A DNA stretch of 64,000 nt from Bacteroidota bacterium (GTDB lineage: Bacteria > Bacteroidota > Bacteroidia > Bacteroidales > JACABE01), in contig JAPLDQ010000043.1 in the NCBI GenBank assembly GCA_026391675.1, forward strand, positions 1 through 64,000, read 5' to 3'. The notes beneath the pieces were generated by a model. It worked only from the letters and a program-made list of their open reading frames with translations, did not search any database and had not been told where the DNA came from. Below are positions 1 to 9,563 of the stretch, piece by piece (positions within the stretch are counted from its first letter, which is position 1; each line of letters starts with the position of its first letter). The translations under genes and the position numbers were made by a program.

Positions 1-1170
1 CAATGGATTCACCGTTACAATTACAGGTGGTATTCCCACTGCTGAACATCCTGTAGCATCAGTGAGGGAAGTTACTGTATAATTAGTTGTTACAGTGGGA
101 CTCACATATTGCGCAAAGCCGGGCAGTGTGAGTCCGGGATATGAATAACTATAAGTTCCATCAGAAATGGTCATGTTCCAGGGTGGACTTCCTGTAAAAC
201 TTCCTCCAATCTGCACACTGTCACCCGCACAGATAGATGCCGCAGTGGATGTGGGTGTGGCAGAAGGTGCTTGTTTGACAATGATATTATTCTTTATCAC
301 AGTATCATTTGCAGGGAAAGCGTCTAATACATTATTCGGAAAAGAAGACGCAGCCATGATATTGTAAATTGTTCCGTAAATAAAGTTATAGGAACCCAAA
401 TTGACACTAACTGAATCATTAACAGCTAAATTTCCTGACCAGTTAATCTGAGTCTGAGCAACATTATTTACTTTCCAGTCTATTTTACAGCTGGTCATAG
501 GATTTGGTCCGTAATTCTTCAAAGATACATTCACAGCTCTTGTACCGCTGCAAACCGAATCCGAAGGGGATACAAGCTTTGGCAAACCGGCATTGGTAGG
601 CAATGAAGTAATATAATACATAAAAACTCTTCCAATCTGACCGGCACTGGCATCAGCCTGGCCCCAGTATCCTAACGCAGGACCTGTTTCAATATTTCCC
701 TGATATCCAAAGCGGTTTAGATATGTGCTAAATCCATTAATGGTTGCAGTTATGGTTGCAGATGCCGAATAAGAATTGTTAATACCGGTAACAGTTCCCA
801 TAATTCCAATCTGATCACCTTGCTGAACGGAAATATTTACAGTCTGAATCACATCATTGGTCGCTCCTGAAATATAAGCTAAGGTTGTGAATAATGATGA
901 ACCGGGAGCTGCAGCCGCTATAGGAAATGTGCCGGTACATTTCATTACATGAATATACTGAAGTCCTGTACCTGCCTCAGGAGCAACTTTTAATCCAACT
1001 ATTATAAAATTACAAGGTGCAATAAACCAATAACCTCTTGCATAAATTCCACCATAGACTGATGAATGTACAGGTAAAGGCATTTGTGTTTGTGATAACA
1101 ATTCTTTTGAATTAAAGAAAAAAACTGTGCTGATAATTAGTATCAGTTTTGTGAAATAAAAGTGTTTCAT
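1..1170 (-). CDS. T9SS-type cell-surface protein with CARDB and Ig-like modules, partial (C-terminus outside window)
   Basis: The reading frame is open from an ATG at 1168-1170 (reverse strand) to the window edge, about 390 codons with no stop. The N-terminus MKHFYFTKLILIISTVFFFN and the following ELLSQ form a signal peptide. Residues 30-200 are a Gly/aromatic-rich beta domain I cannot name. About residues 205-300 form a CARDB-like adhesion module (LKNYGPNPM...FPANDTV), and residues 300-385 start an Ig-like/PKD-type module with ICAGDSVQ. The CARDB plus Ig pair closely resembles the same pair in the next leftward gene (1483-6522), so the two are partial paralogues. A C-terminal sorting domain is expected but lies outside the window. 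The likely role is an exposed adhesin or structural surface protein; the ligand is unknown. Confidence 0.8.
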   Translation of the reverse strand, partial: MKHFYFTKLILIISTVFFFNSKELLSQTQMPLPVHSSVYGGIYARGYWFIAPCNFIIVGLKVAPEAGTGLQYIHVMKCTGTFPIAAAAPGSSLFTTLAYISGATNDVIQTVNISVQQGDQIGIMGTVTGINNSYSASATITATINGFSTYLNRFGYQGNIETGPALGYWGQADASAGQIGRVFMYYITSLPTNAGLPKLVSPSDSVCSGTRAVNVSLKNYGPNPMTSCKIDWKVNNVAQTQINWSGNLAVNDSVSVNLGSYNFIYGTIYNIMAASSFPNNVLDAFPANDTVIKNNIIVKQAPSATPTSTAASICAGDSVQIGGSFTGSPPWNMTISDGTYSYSYPGLTLPGFAQYVSPTVTTNYTVTSLTDATGCSAVGIPPVIVTVNPL

Positions 1171-1482
1171 GTGGTATCATTTTTGCATGGTTTGAAAATT
1201 ATACTTATGGCTATTTCATATCCTGAAATAAAAAAGTTGATAAAATGATAATTTCTCGTAATTTATTTATAAATCAGGCATATTAATTCAAAATCAGCCT
1301 ACTTACCCTAAACCCTTTTATTGCTGATCTTATATAACTATTTACCTAATATTTAACACTATAAAGATAAGCATAAAATAAGCTAATTTAAAATATTTAC
1401 TAAATTATTTTATTAATTTAGTAGACATGACATTTTAAAAGAAATAAAAAAGAGCTCATTTAGAGCTCCTTTTTAAAGTTAA
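1171..1482. other. AT-rich intergenic region between two surface-protein genes
   Basis: This 312-base stretch lies between the start of the leftward gene ending at 1170 and the stop of the leftward gene at 1483. Apart from the terminator at its right end (1445-1474), it holds only AT-rich sequence. I found no exact TAnnTTTG promoter box for the gene starting at 1170, no ORF of note and no RNA gene. Confidence 0.6.
1445..1474 (-). terminator. Rho-independent terminator after the 1679-residue surface protein gene
   Basis: On the reverse strand the arms AAAAAGGAGCTC and GAGCTCTTTTT pair around a short AAAT loop with one bulged base. The stem is followed by T residues. It starts 8 bases beyond the stop codon at 1483-1485. 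Confidence 0.7.
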
Positions 1483-4400
1483 TTATTGATTAATAATTTT
1501 TTGGATGTAATGTATCTTATCATCACTGATTTTTATAAAATATATTCCTTTTGGATAGTGGGAAAAATCGATATTTTTTGTGATGGTTTTATTGAAATTT
1601 GTTAGCTTTTCTTCATAAATCAATTTACCAATAATATCAATGAGCTGTAAATCCAAACTGCTGCTGATTCCATTGATTTCAACCGTAATTAAACCTGAAG
1701 TAGGATTAGGATAAATCTGACAATTAATTGCATTTGAATTTTCATTAATTCCTACCGAAGAAACATAGACAGGATAAGTTGCAGATACCGTACCGTCACC
1801 ACAGCTGTTATGTCCCTTTACAGTAAGATTACCTGAAGTGGCTGCACTGCTGAAGTTGATTTTAACACTATCAACCGTTGTAGTTGCTGACGGTATGAAT
1901 GTTGCTCCGTTTCCTGTATATGACCATACATAGGTTGTAGCATTGGCAATCGGAGCAACTTTATATACGGCATTATTTTCCCCAACATTTACACTGTCGT
2001 TATGATTGGATGTGATTGCACCTGCTGCTGCCGGGAAGCTAATGATGCTTATGGATGTTGAGCATGTAAATCCCGGACAGGCTCCGGATGGAGCAATGGT
2101 ATAAGTAATAGTATAAGTGCCTGCTGTACTCGTGTTGGGTGTAATATCACCGTTGGAAGCATTAATACTTAAACCAGCAGTTGAACTAAAGCTTCCTCCA
2201 GAAGTTCCGGTTAAAATCACATTCTGAACAGATGTCAGATTGTTGCAATAGGGTGATCCTGTATAAGAAATGGTTGCAGAAATTGTAGTTATTGTTGCAA
2301 CAACCTGTGATGATGTTGCTGAACAAGCACTTCCAACAGTAATTACAACATGATAGGATCCAGCTGTTTTAATATAAATATAAGATTGAGTTGCTCCGGT
2401 AATTGCTATATTATTCCTGTACCACTGATATGTATATGCACTTCCATTTGATGTAAAAAGATAAACAGAGTCACCCGGACAAAATAATTTAGCATATAAT
2501 GTAGCGTTTGTAGCACCTGAAAGACCAACTCCATTCAATTTCCACTGGTATGTATATCCTGTTCCCGTAGATGCAGATAAAAGCACTGAATCGGGCATAC
2601 AAAATGTAGTATTTCCGGTTGTAGTAATCGTAGCTACAGGTGCTGCAATGGTTGTTAAAATTACTGCAGCTGAAGTATCAAAACAAGCAGTAGGATTAAT
2701 AACTTTCACTCTGTATGATCCGGAAGTAGTCGCATTATAATTTGCACTGTTTGCTCCTGAAATAACTACGCCATTTTTAAACCATACATAGCTGTATCCT
2801 GTTCCATTTGTAGCACTTAATATACATGAACTTCCTGTACAGAAAGTAGTTGAATTTATAGGTGTGATAATTGCAACTGGTGGATTAACACTGGTTATCG
2901 ATTGACCTGAAGATGTACTGGAACATGAATTTGTATTGCTGACAACGACACTTAGTAAACCAGTTTGTTTAGCATAATATGTTTGTGCAGTTGCACCTGA
3001 AATTGGACTGGCATTCAGCATCCACTGATAGGTATAGCCTGTGCCGGCATTGGCTGTGCAAAGTACGGAGTCATTCAGACAAAAAGAGGATGATCCTCCA
3101 ATAGTAAAGCTAGCTGGAGGATTTGGATTTACAGTAACAATAAGAGGAGCCGAAGAGGTAGTGCAATTATTTCCATTGGTTACAAATACCACATATGAAA
3201 TTCCTGTTGTAGCTGTAATGCTCGGGCTTATTGGGGTCTGCAGCACATTGTCCTTATACCATTTATAGCTTAATCCTGTTCCTGTATTAGCATTAAGTAC
3301 TACAGAGCCTCCCTGACAGAAAGTTGTTGATGTTGCAGGTGTGATAACTGCTGTTGGAATTGGATAAACTGTAACTAACACTGAGTCCAGTTTATTATTT
3401 GTACCATCATTAATAGTTACGAAATATTTTGTAGTTACAAGAGGTGAAACACTTGGATTATTTGTGTTTCCAGTAAATCCGGCAGGAACCGAAGACCAGT
3501 TGTAAGTGTAATTTCCACTTCCACCCGAAGCCACAGCAAGCAGCTGAGTGGGTGTCCCTGAACAAACTGCTGCAGGTGTAGCAGTAACCATTGAATTTAA
3601 AGTCCCGCCTGAAATTAAAACAGTTGTATTAGCTGAGTCCATACATCCTGTCAGAGAATCTGTAACAACAAGTGTGAAAACAGTAGAAAAGGTAAGGGCA
3701 TTAGTAATTGGATGTGCTATGTTTGGATTTACTAATAATGCTGCAGGCTTCCACTGATATAAATAAAAACCTGAACCACTGCTGGCAGAACCCAACAGTG
3801 TAGTTGTTCCTCCTGATACTATGGTTTGATTTGAACCTGCATTTGGAACAGGTTTAGTATTCACTGTAACAACAACAGTGTTTAGTTTAAAGCAAGAAGT
3901 GTTAGTATTTGTTTCTGTTAAAGTATATGTAGAAGTAGCCACAGGTGCTGCAATAGGATTGCTTACCGTATTATTGTTCAATCCGGATGAAGGTGACCAT
4001 AAATAAGTATTTCCTGAAACTGCCGTAGTGCCCAAAGTTGTGGATGTTCCAGTACAAATAGCTCTGTTTCCCCCTGTATTTGCAGCAGGCAGCGGATTCA
4101 CCGTAACGAGCATACCTGTAGTATTGGCTGAACTGCATCCTGTATTATCTGTTACTGAATAAAAGGAATAAGAAGATGTGGTTGTTGGGTTTACATATTT
4201 TGCAAAATTAACGGAGTTAAGTCCGGTATACGTTAAATTAGTAATTCCATTGGTAACAACAACTGTAAAAGGACTTACACCTGTAATAGTTCCGAGTAAC
4301 TGAACACTGTCTCCTGCACACATCGAATAACTTGTGGTTACAGGTATAATTGAAGGTGAAGATTTTACATATATACCTGATTTAAACAGGGTATCATTGG

Positions 4401-6522
4401 ATGGAAAAGTATCTGCTGAAAAATTCGGGAAAGATGAGTAAACTTTTATGCTATAAGTATTACCTGCAGTAAAATTATAAATTCCTATCGTTACATTTAT
4501 TGTTGTATTTGCTGCCAATACTCCTGCCCAGTTTATTACCGGTTGCTGAACTCCGTTAATTACACAATTAATCTTAGCTGATGTTAATACCAATGGACCA
4601 TAATTTTTCAAATAAACACTTATAGGTTTATTACCACTGCATATTGTATCCATTGACGTTGCAAATGCTGTGATTCCTGCATCTGTTTTTATAAGTGAAA
4701 ACTCATCGGCTCCAATATCCGGAGCGGTTCCATTACCATAATATCCTGTATTTCCCCAGCGAACATCTCCATCAATATCAGAAGTGATAATTGGTGATGT
4801 TATTTGCTGACCCCCGCTTTCGACCTGTGTACCTGAGCTTATATTAATATGTACATCATAAGGTGAAATTGCAGAAAGAAAAGGAGGCATTTCAGAAATA
4901 GAAACTGACTCTCTGGGGGTCATTCTGGTTTTAAAAGTACTAAGAGCCATATCTGAATTTGTACCGTCATAAAATATCAGATTTTTTGATGATGGTGTTC
5001 CTGCGTAGAAAAGGTTATTATTATTTAATGAATTTAAGGTAGTATAGGTTGTACCGACAAACCAAAAACTAACAGCTCTTGTACCTGTGGATACGTTGGC
5101 GATATTTACCAGAATATTATTCCTTAAATCAACGGTTGGTGTTGTAGAAGTAACATAAATACAGGCAGAAGTATTTGACGAACTGTTACTGGTATAATCA
5201 ATATATATGGTGTTATAATATATTTTCCAGTTTCCGCCGGCAATTTCCATTCCTCTTACCGAAGGTGCTGTTGTAGAATTTGCGGCTTTTAAATCATAAA
5301 ACATATTATTGTAAATATTAAAATTTGTAGTTGTACCATCGCCATGTATAGGGTATACACCATTTGTAGTATTGGTGCAGTTTAGATTATATGCTTTATT
5401 CCTGAAAATATTAAAAGTATTGGAAGTACAGCTTCCCATATAAAAAGCAGGAACATTCCCAAATGCATTTGACATATTTCGAATAACATTATCATAAATA
5501 TCAATATTTGGAGTTCCTGTATATAATCTCATTACATTTAAATTCCCGGCTGTACCGGTAATTGAAAAGTTTTCCAATGTATTCCCATTGATAATATTAT
5601 TACCAGCTCCACCTGTAAAATTAATTCCATAAACGTCAAAATTTAAACCATTTATTTTATTTAGTGAATTGCCAGTAATAGTAACATTCTGACTATTACC
5701 AATATTGATTCCAACAGCGGCAGGTCCGGTAGTACTTCCTCCTACTGTATCTATTCTTGTATTAAATATTTTTAAACTGTCCTGGTAAGTTCCGTAAATG
5801 GCAAAAGAATTAAAAGCATTTGTTGTAGCTCCGATATATTTTACTGCACTAATTCCACCATTCAAATTTCCAATTTCATTGCCAGTATCCCTGTATGTGG
5901 ATACTCCTAAAAAATAATATCCATACCTTGAATCACTAACTATATTATTATAAAATTTATTATTACTGTTTGTCCCGGAAAGTGAAGTTGCCAAAGACGC
6001 ATTCAGGTAAACACCATAAGAATAGGTATTTGTTTTATTCAAATCAATAGTACAGTTTTTAAATGTATTGTATCCACAGCCATCTGAAGCTGATCCATAC
6101 AAGTAAATTCCATATTCTAGAAAATTTGTTGATGAAGTTCCGGCATCAATTATATCAATACCATCAAATGTGATGTAATCTGATCCATTTAACCATATTC
6201 CAACATCAGCACTTCCACTGCCTCCTGTAATATTTAATAATGGATTTGCTCCTGTACCTGATTTTTCAAAAACTATCGGATTAGCAGCCGTGCCAGTGGC
6301 TGTTATCTTTAAAGCAAAAGTATTAGCTGTTAAGTTAAAAACCTGTCCGGCAGCTATTTTAAAATTCACACCACCAGTTCCAACGCCATAAGCATTCAAT
6401 GAATCAACAGCCGCCTGGATGCTGGCATAATTACCCGGAATAGTCTTGATTCCCGTTAATGGCTGGGCATTCATGCTATAAATGCAAAAACTGAAAAACA
6501 AAAAATATACTACTTTTTTCAT
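1483..6522 (-). CDS. Large T9SS surface protein: beta-helix, CARDB and Ig-like repeats, type A sorting domain (1679 aa)
   Basis: The signal peptide is MKKVVYFLFFSFCIYSMNAQ. Residues about 30-600 are a right-handed parallel beta-helix with Asn-rich rungs, such as NNIINGNTL and NIDIYDNVIRNM. It ends in the GADEF motif near residues 603-609 that closes many Bacteroidota beta-helix modules. A CARDB-like module follows (about 615-705), then a series of Ig-like repeats with the signature FC..DSV.L.A..GTGYTYQW (about 705-1590). The last 85 residues (IYPNPTSG...KGIYFIKI) are a type A T9SS sorting domain, so the protein should cross the outer membrane and be anchored at the surface. Two neighbouring Ig repeats are fused without a spacer near base 2486 (see findings). 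No catalytic residues of a polysaccharide lyase can be assigned, so a structural or adhesive role is equally possible. Confidence 0.85.
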   Translation of the reverse strand: MKKVVYFLFFSFCIYSMNAQPLTGIKTIPGNYASIQAAVDSLNAYGVGTGGVNFKIAAGQVFNLTANTFALKITATGTAANPIVFEKSGTGANPLLNITGGSGSADVGIWLNGSDYITFDGIDIIDAGTSSTNFLEYGIYLYGSASDGCGYNTFKNCTIDLNKTNTYSYGVYLNASLATSLSGTNSNNKFYNNIVSDSRYGYYFLGVSTYRDTGNEIGNLNGGISAVKYIGATTNAFNSFAIYGTYQDSLKIFNTRIDTVGGSTTGPAAVGINIGNSQNVTITGNSLNKINGLNFDVYGINFTGGAGNNIINGNTLENFSITGTAGNLNVMRLYTGTPNIDIYDNVIRNMSNAFGNVPAFYMGSCTSNTFNIFRNKAYNLNCTNTTNGVYPIHGDGTTTNFNIYNNMFYDLKAANSTTAPSVRGMEIAGGNWKIYYNTIYIDYTSNSSSNTSACIYVTSTTPTVDLRNNILVNIANVSTGTRAVSFWFVGTTYTTLNSLNNNNLFYAGTPSSKNLIFYDGTNSDMALSTFKTRMTPRESVSISEMPPFLSAISPYDVHINISSGTQVESGGQQITSPIITSDIDGDVRWGNTGYYGNGTAPDIGADEFSLIKTDAGITAFATSMDTICSGNKPISVYLKNYGPLVLTSAKINCVINGVQQPVINWAGVLAANTTINVTIGIYNFTAGNTYSIKVYSSFPNFSADTFPSNDTLFKSGIYVKSSPSIIPVTTSYSMCAGDSVQLLGTITGVSPFTVVVTNGITNLTYTGLNSVNFAKYVNPTTTSSYSFYSVTDNTGCSSANTTGMLVTVNPLPAANTGGNRAICTGTSTTLGTTAVSGNTYLWSPSSGLNNNTVSNPIAAPVATSTYTLTETNTNTSCFKLNTVVVTVNTKPVPNAGSNQTIVSGGTTTLLGSASSGSGFYLYQWKPAALLVNPNIAHPITNALTFSTVFTLVVTDSLTGCMDSANTTVLISGGTLNSMVTATPAAVCSGTPTQLLAVASGGSGNYTYNWSSVPAGFTGNTNNPSVSPLVTTKYFVTINDGTNNKLDSVLVTVYPIPTAVITPATSTTFCQGGSVVLNANTGTGLSYKWYKDNVLQTPISPSITATTGISYVVFVTNGNNCTTSSAPLIVTVNPNPPASFTIGGSSSFCLNDSVLCTANAGTGYTYQWMLNASPISGATAQTYYAKQTGLLSVVVSNTNSCSSTSSGQSITSVNPPVAIITPINSTTFCTGSSCILSATNGTGYSYVWFKNGVVISGANSANYNATTSGSYRVKVINPTACFDTSAAVILTTIAAPVATITTTGNTTFCMPDSVLLSASTGTGYTYQWKLNGVGLSGATNATLYAKLFCPGDSVYLFTSNGSAYTYQWYRNNIAITGATQSYIYIKTAGSYHVVITVGSACSATSSQVVATITTISATISYTGSPYCNNLTSVQNVILTGTSGGSFSSTAGLSINASNGDITPNTSTAGTYTITYTIAPSGACPGFTCSTSISIISFPAAAGAITSNHNDSVNVGENNAVYKVAPIANATTYVWSYTGNGATFIPSATTTVDSVKINFSSAATSGNLTVKGHNSCGDGTVSATYPVYVSSVGINENSNAINCQIYPNPTSGLITVEINGISSSLDLQLIDIIGKLIYEEKLTNFNKTITKNIDFSHYPKGIYFIKISDDKIHYIQKIINQ

Positions 6523-6591
6523 GTCTTATATATTTTAAATTACTTATTTATTATTAATTTGAATCCATTGTTTTTATAGAAAATATCATGA

Positions 6592-6599
6592 CAAATTTA
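6592..6599 (-). promoter_or_regulatory. Candidate -7 box for the 1679-residue surface protein gene
   Basis: The reverse strand reads TAAATTTG, an exact match to the Bacteroidota TAnnTTTG element, about 70 bases upstream of the ATG at 6522. No clear -33 TTTG partner was found, so this is a weak call in AT-rich DNA. Confidence 0.35.
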
Positions 6600-6715
6600 T
6601 ATAATTAAAAAGCTATTTTATTAATTTTCTGAAGTATTTCAAAAATTAATTGATTCTTTCAAGTTGATTTATTCTGATAAGTTTTATAATTTTATCAACA
6701 ATTAATTTTAAAGAA

Positions 6716-9559
6716 ATGAAAAAATCCTGTATCCTTCTTTTCTTTTGTGTGTTTATGGTGCAATTAAACGGACAGGAGATTGCCCTAAAACAAACAGAAG
6801 CTGCCAAACATGTAATGGAAAGAGTTTTGGGAGAAGCTGCCAAAGCCTTTCGGTTTGTAAATACTGAACAGAACGATGGGCTTGATTCTTATGAGGTTCA
6901 TGCAAAAAATGGCAAAGTAACGGTGTTTGGTTCAGGGACTATAGCCATGTGCCATGGTGCTTATGATTATCTGCGTAAAGCTTGCCATTTCCAGTATACC
7001 TGGAGCAGTAATCTTGCTGTTCCAACAGTTTTTCCCGATTTTGATATCGCAAAAATCACATCACCTTACAAAATGAGGCAGTATTATAATGTTTGCACCT
7101 ATGGTTATTCTACTGCTTTCTGGGGATGGGACGAATGGCAGCGGGAACTCGACTGGATGGCTTTGCATGGCATTAATATGCCCATTGCCATGATAGGGCA
7201 GGAAGCTATCTGGCAGAAAGTATGGAAATCTTATGGCATTTCCGATGCAGAACTGGATGCCTATTATACAGGTCCTGCATTTCTGCCCTGGCATCGAATG
7301 GGAAATGTGAATAAACATGGCGGTCCGGTTCCAAAATCCTATTTTGCAAAAAGTGTAATATTGCAAAAGCAATTGTTGCAGCGTATGCGTGAACTGGGTA
7401 TGATGCCCATAGTACCTGCATTTTCAGGTTATGTGCCTGATGTTTTAAAAAGAGTAATGCCCGAAGTTGGCATTTTAGACATGAAACCCTGGTGCGGTTT
7501 CGACAAAGATTACGGCACTCATATGTTATTGCCGGATACCAAACGTTTTACTGAAATCGGCAAGAAATTCATTGAAGAATATACCAAAGAATTCGGTCCT
7601 TGTAAATATTATCTTGCTGATGCTTTTAATGAAATGACAGTTCCCGTTAAAAATGACAGATACAAGGAATTATCAGATTTTGGCAGGGCAATTTATCAGA
7701 GTATTCATCAGGCCGACAGTAATGCAATCTGGGTAATGCAGGGCTGGTTATTTTTCAACGACAAGGGATTTTGGGATAAACCTTCCGTTCAGGCTTTCCT
7801 GAAAGATGTTCCTGATAATAAAATGATTATTATCGACCTGGCTAACGAATCATTTCATGGCTGGCAGGAACAAAATGCTTTTTATGGGAAAAACTGGATC
7901 TGCAGTTATATCCATAATTATGGCGGCAAAACGCAATTGGGAGGTAATCTGGCTCTTTTTGCAGGTGATGCCCCTAAAATGCTGGCCAATCCTGCTCATG
8001 GTAAACTCTGTGGATTTGGAATCTCACCGGAAGGCATCAATCAGAATGAAGTAGTGTATGAATTGCTTACTGATGTTGCCTGGGCTGATAAACCTATTGA
8101 TCTGGACCAATGGATAGATATGTGGAGTAAATCCCGCTATGGATTTTGTAATCCCGAAATTAAGAAAGCCTGGAATTATTTATTAAAATCAGTATATGGA
8201 AACGATGGCTATCATGCTCCTAATCTTTATCAGTTAAGACCTTCGTTAAACCTCGAACACCAGATTTATATGCCAGATGAATTGGATAGTGTTTTTACAC
8301 CTTTTGCAAATAAAGGTTATGATTTATTGAATAATGAAATGATAAACAATGATGGAAATGAAATAGAAATTTATATGAAAGGGATAAGGATAGATTTTTA
8401 TTTAAATAAGGCCATACAGTATTTCAAGAATAAAGAATTTGTAAAATCAAAAGCAATGTTTGAAAGAGCATTTTACATAATGCACAATATTAAAAATTCA
8501 TTTTTTATAAATTCAAAGCCTGAGTTGGCACAATGGGTTGAACTTGCGAAAAACTGGGGGAATAACAATAATGAGAAAGATTACTACGAAGAACAGGCAA
8601 AGCGACAGATTACCGTTTGGGGAGGACCTGTTTTATCTGAATATGCCTGTAAAACCTGGAGTGGATTGATATACAGTTATTATTTACCTCGCTGGCAGAT
8701 TTTTTATAATCATCTTTTCAATAATGGTAAAGATACGATTCAACAATGGGAAGAAAAATGGATTACAACTGCAGCTAGTTATAGCAAATTGGATACAGTA
8801 AAAAATAATATGGAAATTAATAGCAATGATGATTACATGGATTTGGATAAATATAAAAATTACATAAACATCTATGCTGAAAATCAAAAATCTGGTAAAT
8901 TTCTAATAAATATAGATTCCAAAGATAAAAATCTGGACATTTTTTATACTACTGATGGCAGCACACCCACCATTAAATCGCTTAAATACAAAAAACCTTT
9001 TGATGCAAAACCTAGTATGATAATAAAAGCTCAGCCTTTTAAAAATGATGAAGAATATGGCGAAGAAGCTGAATTAAAATTATCACTCTCACTCAATAAG
9101 ATAGTAATTTTGAAAGAAGCTGCTGATGGCAGGTACAAAGCCAAAGGAGCCGCTTCATTAACCGATGGTATTTTCGGAACAAGCGATTATAAAGATGGGA
9201 AATGGCTGGGGTTTGAGGGAAAAAATATGGAAGCTAAAATTGATCTGGGCTCAGTACAGGTGATTCATAATATTGGGATAAATTATCTTGTAAATACAAA
9301 TTCATGGATATTTGCGCCCACTTCATTCAGTATTGAAGTCTCTGATGACGACAAATCATATAAGAAATTATCGGAAGCTGTTCTTGAATATAAATGTTCA
9401 GGAAATGATAATCAGAAAATTTGTTCCGTTTCAACTGGACAAAACTTCAGAACAAGATATGTAAAAATTAAGGCAATCAGCCCTAAAATTTGTCCCGAAG
9501 ACCATCCCGGTGCAGGGCAGAAGTGCTGGATATTTATTGATGAAATAACGATAAAATAA
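6716..9559 (+). CDS. Exported alpha-N-acetylglucosaminidase, GH89 (NAGLU family)
   Basis: This enzyme would cleave terminal alpha-linked N-acetylglucosamine from glycans such as heparan-type or mucin chains. The signal peptide MKKSCILLFFCVFMVQLNGQ has no lipobox, so a periplasmic location is likely; there is no T9SS sorting domain. The order is an N-terminal alpha/beta domain, then a (beta/alpha)8 catalytic barrel with WGWDEWQRELDWMALHGIN, then an all-helical domain. The expected catalytic acids are Glu306 in LADAFNEM (acid/base; family equivalent of human Glu316) and Glu439 in SPEGINQNEV (nucleophile; human Glu446). After about residue 750 there is a chitobiase-type C-terminal module (IFYTTDGSTPT) and a discoidin/F5-8C carbohydrate-binding module (about 820-947). 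It converges on the NagB-PIG-L gene with a 4-base gap, consistent with a joint GlcNAc-salvage role. Confidence 0.93.
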   Translation: MKKSCILLFFCVFMVQLNGQEIALKQTEAAKHVMERVLGEAAKAFRFVNTEQNDGLDSYEVHAKNGKVTVFGSGTIAMCHGAYDYLRKACHFQYTWSSNLAVPTVFPDFDIAKITSPYKMRQYYNVCTYGYSTAFWGWDEWQRELDWMALHGINMPIAMIGQEAIWQKVWKSYGISDAELDAYYTGPAFLPWHRMGNVNKHGGPVPKSYFAKSVILQKQLLQRMRELGMMPIVPAFSGYVPDVLKRVMPEVGILDMKPWCGFDKDYGTHMLLPDTKRFTEIGKKFIEEYTKEFGPCKYYLADAFNEMTVPVKNDRYKELSDFGRAIYQSIHQADSNAIWVMQGWLFFNDKGFWDKPSVQAFLKDVPDNKMIIIDLANESFHGWQEQNAFYGKNWICSYIHNYGGKTQLGGNLALFAGDAPKMLANPAHGKLCGFGISPEGINQNEVVYELLTDVAWADKPIDLDQWIDMWSKSRYGFCNPEIKKAWNYLLKSVYGNDGYHAPNLYQLRPSLNLEHQIYMPDELDSVFTPFANKGYDLLNNEMINNDGNEIEIYMKGIRIDFYLNKAIQYFKNKEFVKSKAMFERAFYIMHNIKNSFFINSKPELAQWVELAKNWGNNNNEKDYYEEQAKRQITVWGGPVLSEYACKTWSGLIYSYYLPRWQIFYNHLFNNGKDTIQQWEEKWITTAASYSKLDTVKNNMEINSNDDYMDLDKYKNYINIYAENQKSGKFLINIDSKDKNLDIFYTTDGSTPTIKSLKYKKPFDAKPSMIIKAQPFKNDEEYGEEAELKLSLSLNKIVILKEAADGRYKAKGAASLTDGIFGTSDYKDGKWLGFEGKNMEAKIDLGSVQVIHNIGINYLVNTNSWIFAPTSFSIEVSDDDKSYKKLSEAVLEYKCSGNDNQKICSVSTGQNFRTRYVKIKAISPKICPEDHPGAGQKCWIFIDEITIK

Positions 9560-9563
9560 GACT

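Noticed and set aside
1600-4200. Regular repeats in the left surface gene as a CRISPR array
   Set aside because: The repeats are in frame, about 240 bases long, diverged, and encode Ig-like domains.
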